5,439 nt of DNA. Source: Treponema sp. Its GTDB lineage: Bacteria > Spirochaetota > Spirochaetia > Treponematales > Treponemataceae. Shown piece by piece: positions 4,798 through 5,439 of the stretch. Numbering within the stretch: position 1 is the stretch's first letter; each line of letters begins with the position of its first letter. Under the pieces are notes generated by a model that made no database searches, was not told the origin of the DNA, and saw nothing but the letters and a program-made list of their open reading frames with translations. The position numbers were made by a program, and so were the translations under genes. The DNA lies in the NCBI GenBank assembly GCA_017617145.1, contig JAFZWX010000189.1, positions 1-5,439 on the forward strand. The letters run 5' to 3'.

Positions 4798-4898
4798 CAT
4801 ATAAAAAAATACCTGCCACTCCCGTGGAAATTGTCTTCGCCAACAGAAGGAAGTTGTCCTCAGCCAATTTTCACTCCGCAGCAGGTATTTTTTATATG
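4798..4898. terminator. Long inverted repeat between converging genes, probable bidirectional terminator
   Basis: The outer arms CATATAAAAAAATACCTGC (4798-4816) and its complement (4881-4898) pair along 18 bases with one extra A bulged. Because the left arm carries seven A residues and the right arm six T residues, a transcript from either side ends in a hairpin running into a U-tract. Inside, GTGGAAATTG (4824-4833) pairs with CAATTTTCAC (4865-4874) with one G/U pair, and a small CTTC/GAAG hairpin (4835-4838 with 4846-4849) can form at the tip. It lies just after the plus-strand barrel gene stop (4787) and just after the minus-strand RNase Y stop (4926), where a shared terminator is expected. 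At about 101 bases it is much larger than a usual intrinsic terminator, which suggests a repeat element has been adopted for this role. Confidence 0.7.
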
Positions 4899-4925
4899 CC
4901 TTTTACAGAATGTTATTTTACCAAA

Positions 4926-5438
4926 CTATCGTGCATATTCTATGATTCTAGTTTCCCGAATCATTGTCAGTCTTATTCGTCCAGGATAGCGCAAATCAGA
5001 TTCAATCTGTTTAGCAATGCTTCTTGCAAGCTCCTTAACTTCTCCGTCTGGAACTTTTTCATTATTAACAAGAATGCGCAGTTCACGTCCTGCCTGAATT
5101 GCATATGCCTTTTCAACTCCATTAAAGCCTTCGGCAATTGCTTCAAGGTTTTCGAGTCGTTTAACGTAATTGTCAATTGTTTCGCGGCGGGCACCTGGTC
5201 TTGAAGCAGAAATTGCATCTGCAATCTGAACTATTATTGCTTCAATACTTGTTGCTTCTACGTCGTTATGGTGTGCGGCAATTGCGTTAATAACAGCGGC
5301 ATTTTCACCCATCTTGCGGGCCATTTCAGCCCCTACCTCTGCGTGGTTCTGGTCGCTGTCGTTTTCGGCACCCTTACCAATATCGTGAAGAATTGCGGCA
5401 CGTTTAGCAAGCTCGCGGTCTGCACCAATTTCTGCAGC
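4926..5438 (-). CDS. rny: Ribonuclease Y, C-terminal part
   Basis: RNase Y is a membrane-anchored endoribonuclease that starts mRNA decay in many bacteria. The window holds its last 170 residues; the gene continues past the right edge, where its membrane anchor, coiled coil and KH domain would lie. Visible are the HD-domain metal site ILHDIGK (HD codons at 5387-5382), HAEVGAEMARKMG, IAAHHNDVEATSIEAIIVQIADAISASRPGARRE, and the conserved tail GFNGVEKAYAIQAGRELRILV ... YPGRIRLTMIRETRIIEYAR. These match the RNase Y C-terminus essentially end to end, including the family's usual 'RETRAVEYAK'-type ending, so the stop at 4926 is the natural one. An internal ATG at 5324 is not a start: the frame stays open and family-like upstream of it to the window edge. 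It converges with the barrel-protein gene across the inverted repeat at 4798-4898. Confidence 0.95.
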   Translation of the reverse strand, partial: AAEIGADRELAKRAAILHDIGKGAENDSDQNHAEVGAEMARKMGENAAVINAIAAHHNDVEATSIEAIIVQIADAISASRPGARRETIDNYVKRLENLEAIAEGFNGVEKAYAIQAGRELRILVNNEKVPDGEVKELARSIAKQIESDLRYPGRIRLTMIRETRIIEYAR

Positions 5439-5439
5439 T

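Noticed and set aside
4791..5204. 137-aa plus-strand frame after the barrel gene.
   Set aside because: It runs through the inverted repeat and then antisense to the clearly identified RNase Y coding region.

Overview
The window is AT-rich bacterial DNA with short intergenic gaps. It holds a monosaccharide ABC-transporter operon, a block of poorly characterised small genes, and the end of an RNase Y gene. The gene styles (ChvE/GguA-type sugar uptake, RNase Y, a small signal-peptide-bearing barrel-like protein, many lineage-specific hypotheticals) suggest a host-associated anaerobe. My best guess is a Treponema-like spirochaete, but this rests on protein resemblance and general impression; no rRNA or other phylogenetic marker is present.

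Layout. (1) Positions 1-1622, minus strand: a sugar-uptake operon read right to left. It starts with a periplasmic multiple-monosaccharide binding protein (ChvE type). A strong intrinsic terminator follows, then the first 151 codons of its ATPase (GguA type), which runs off the left edge. The terminator lies between the two genes, so it probably lets the binding protein be made in excess over the ATPase. (2) Positions 1623-2040: a divergent intergenic region with a TATAAT box for the sugar operon, a compact 110-nt nested inverted-repeat element that folds on paper into a three-way junction, and a near-consensus extended -10 promoter for the rightward genes. That promoter is spaced so that transcription should start on the A of the next ATG, predicting a leaderless mRNA. 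(3) Positions 2041-4023, plus strand: four closely packed genes. They encode a 257-aa protein that looks like a reduced aminotransferase-fold protein, a 96-aa three-helix membrane protein, an ASCH-domain protein, and a 137-aa four-helix membrane protein. A palindromic repeat sits inside the first coding region, and another lies between the third and fourth genes. (4) Positions 4024-4787: a large near-perfect hairpin, then a secreted, probably outer-membrane beta-barrel protein. (5) Positions 4788-4925: a long inverted repeat with A- and T-tracts between converging genes, probably a bidirectional terminator. (6) Positions 4926-5438, minus strand: the C-terminal 170 residues of RNase Y, cut by the right edge.

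The transporter and RNase Y genes are ordinary. The unusual content is structural: five inverted-repeat elements of different types in about 3 kb, one of them translated, plus a predicted leaderless promoter. I found no clear evidence of a complete new defence, mobile or metabolic system. The best candidates for something undescribed are the three-way-junction element at 1861-1970 and the four-gene cluster of unknowns.
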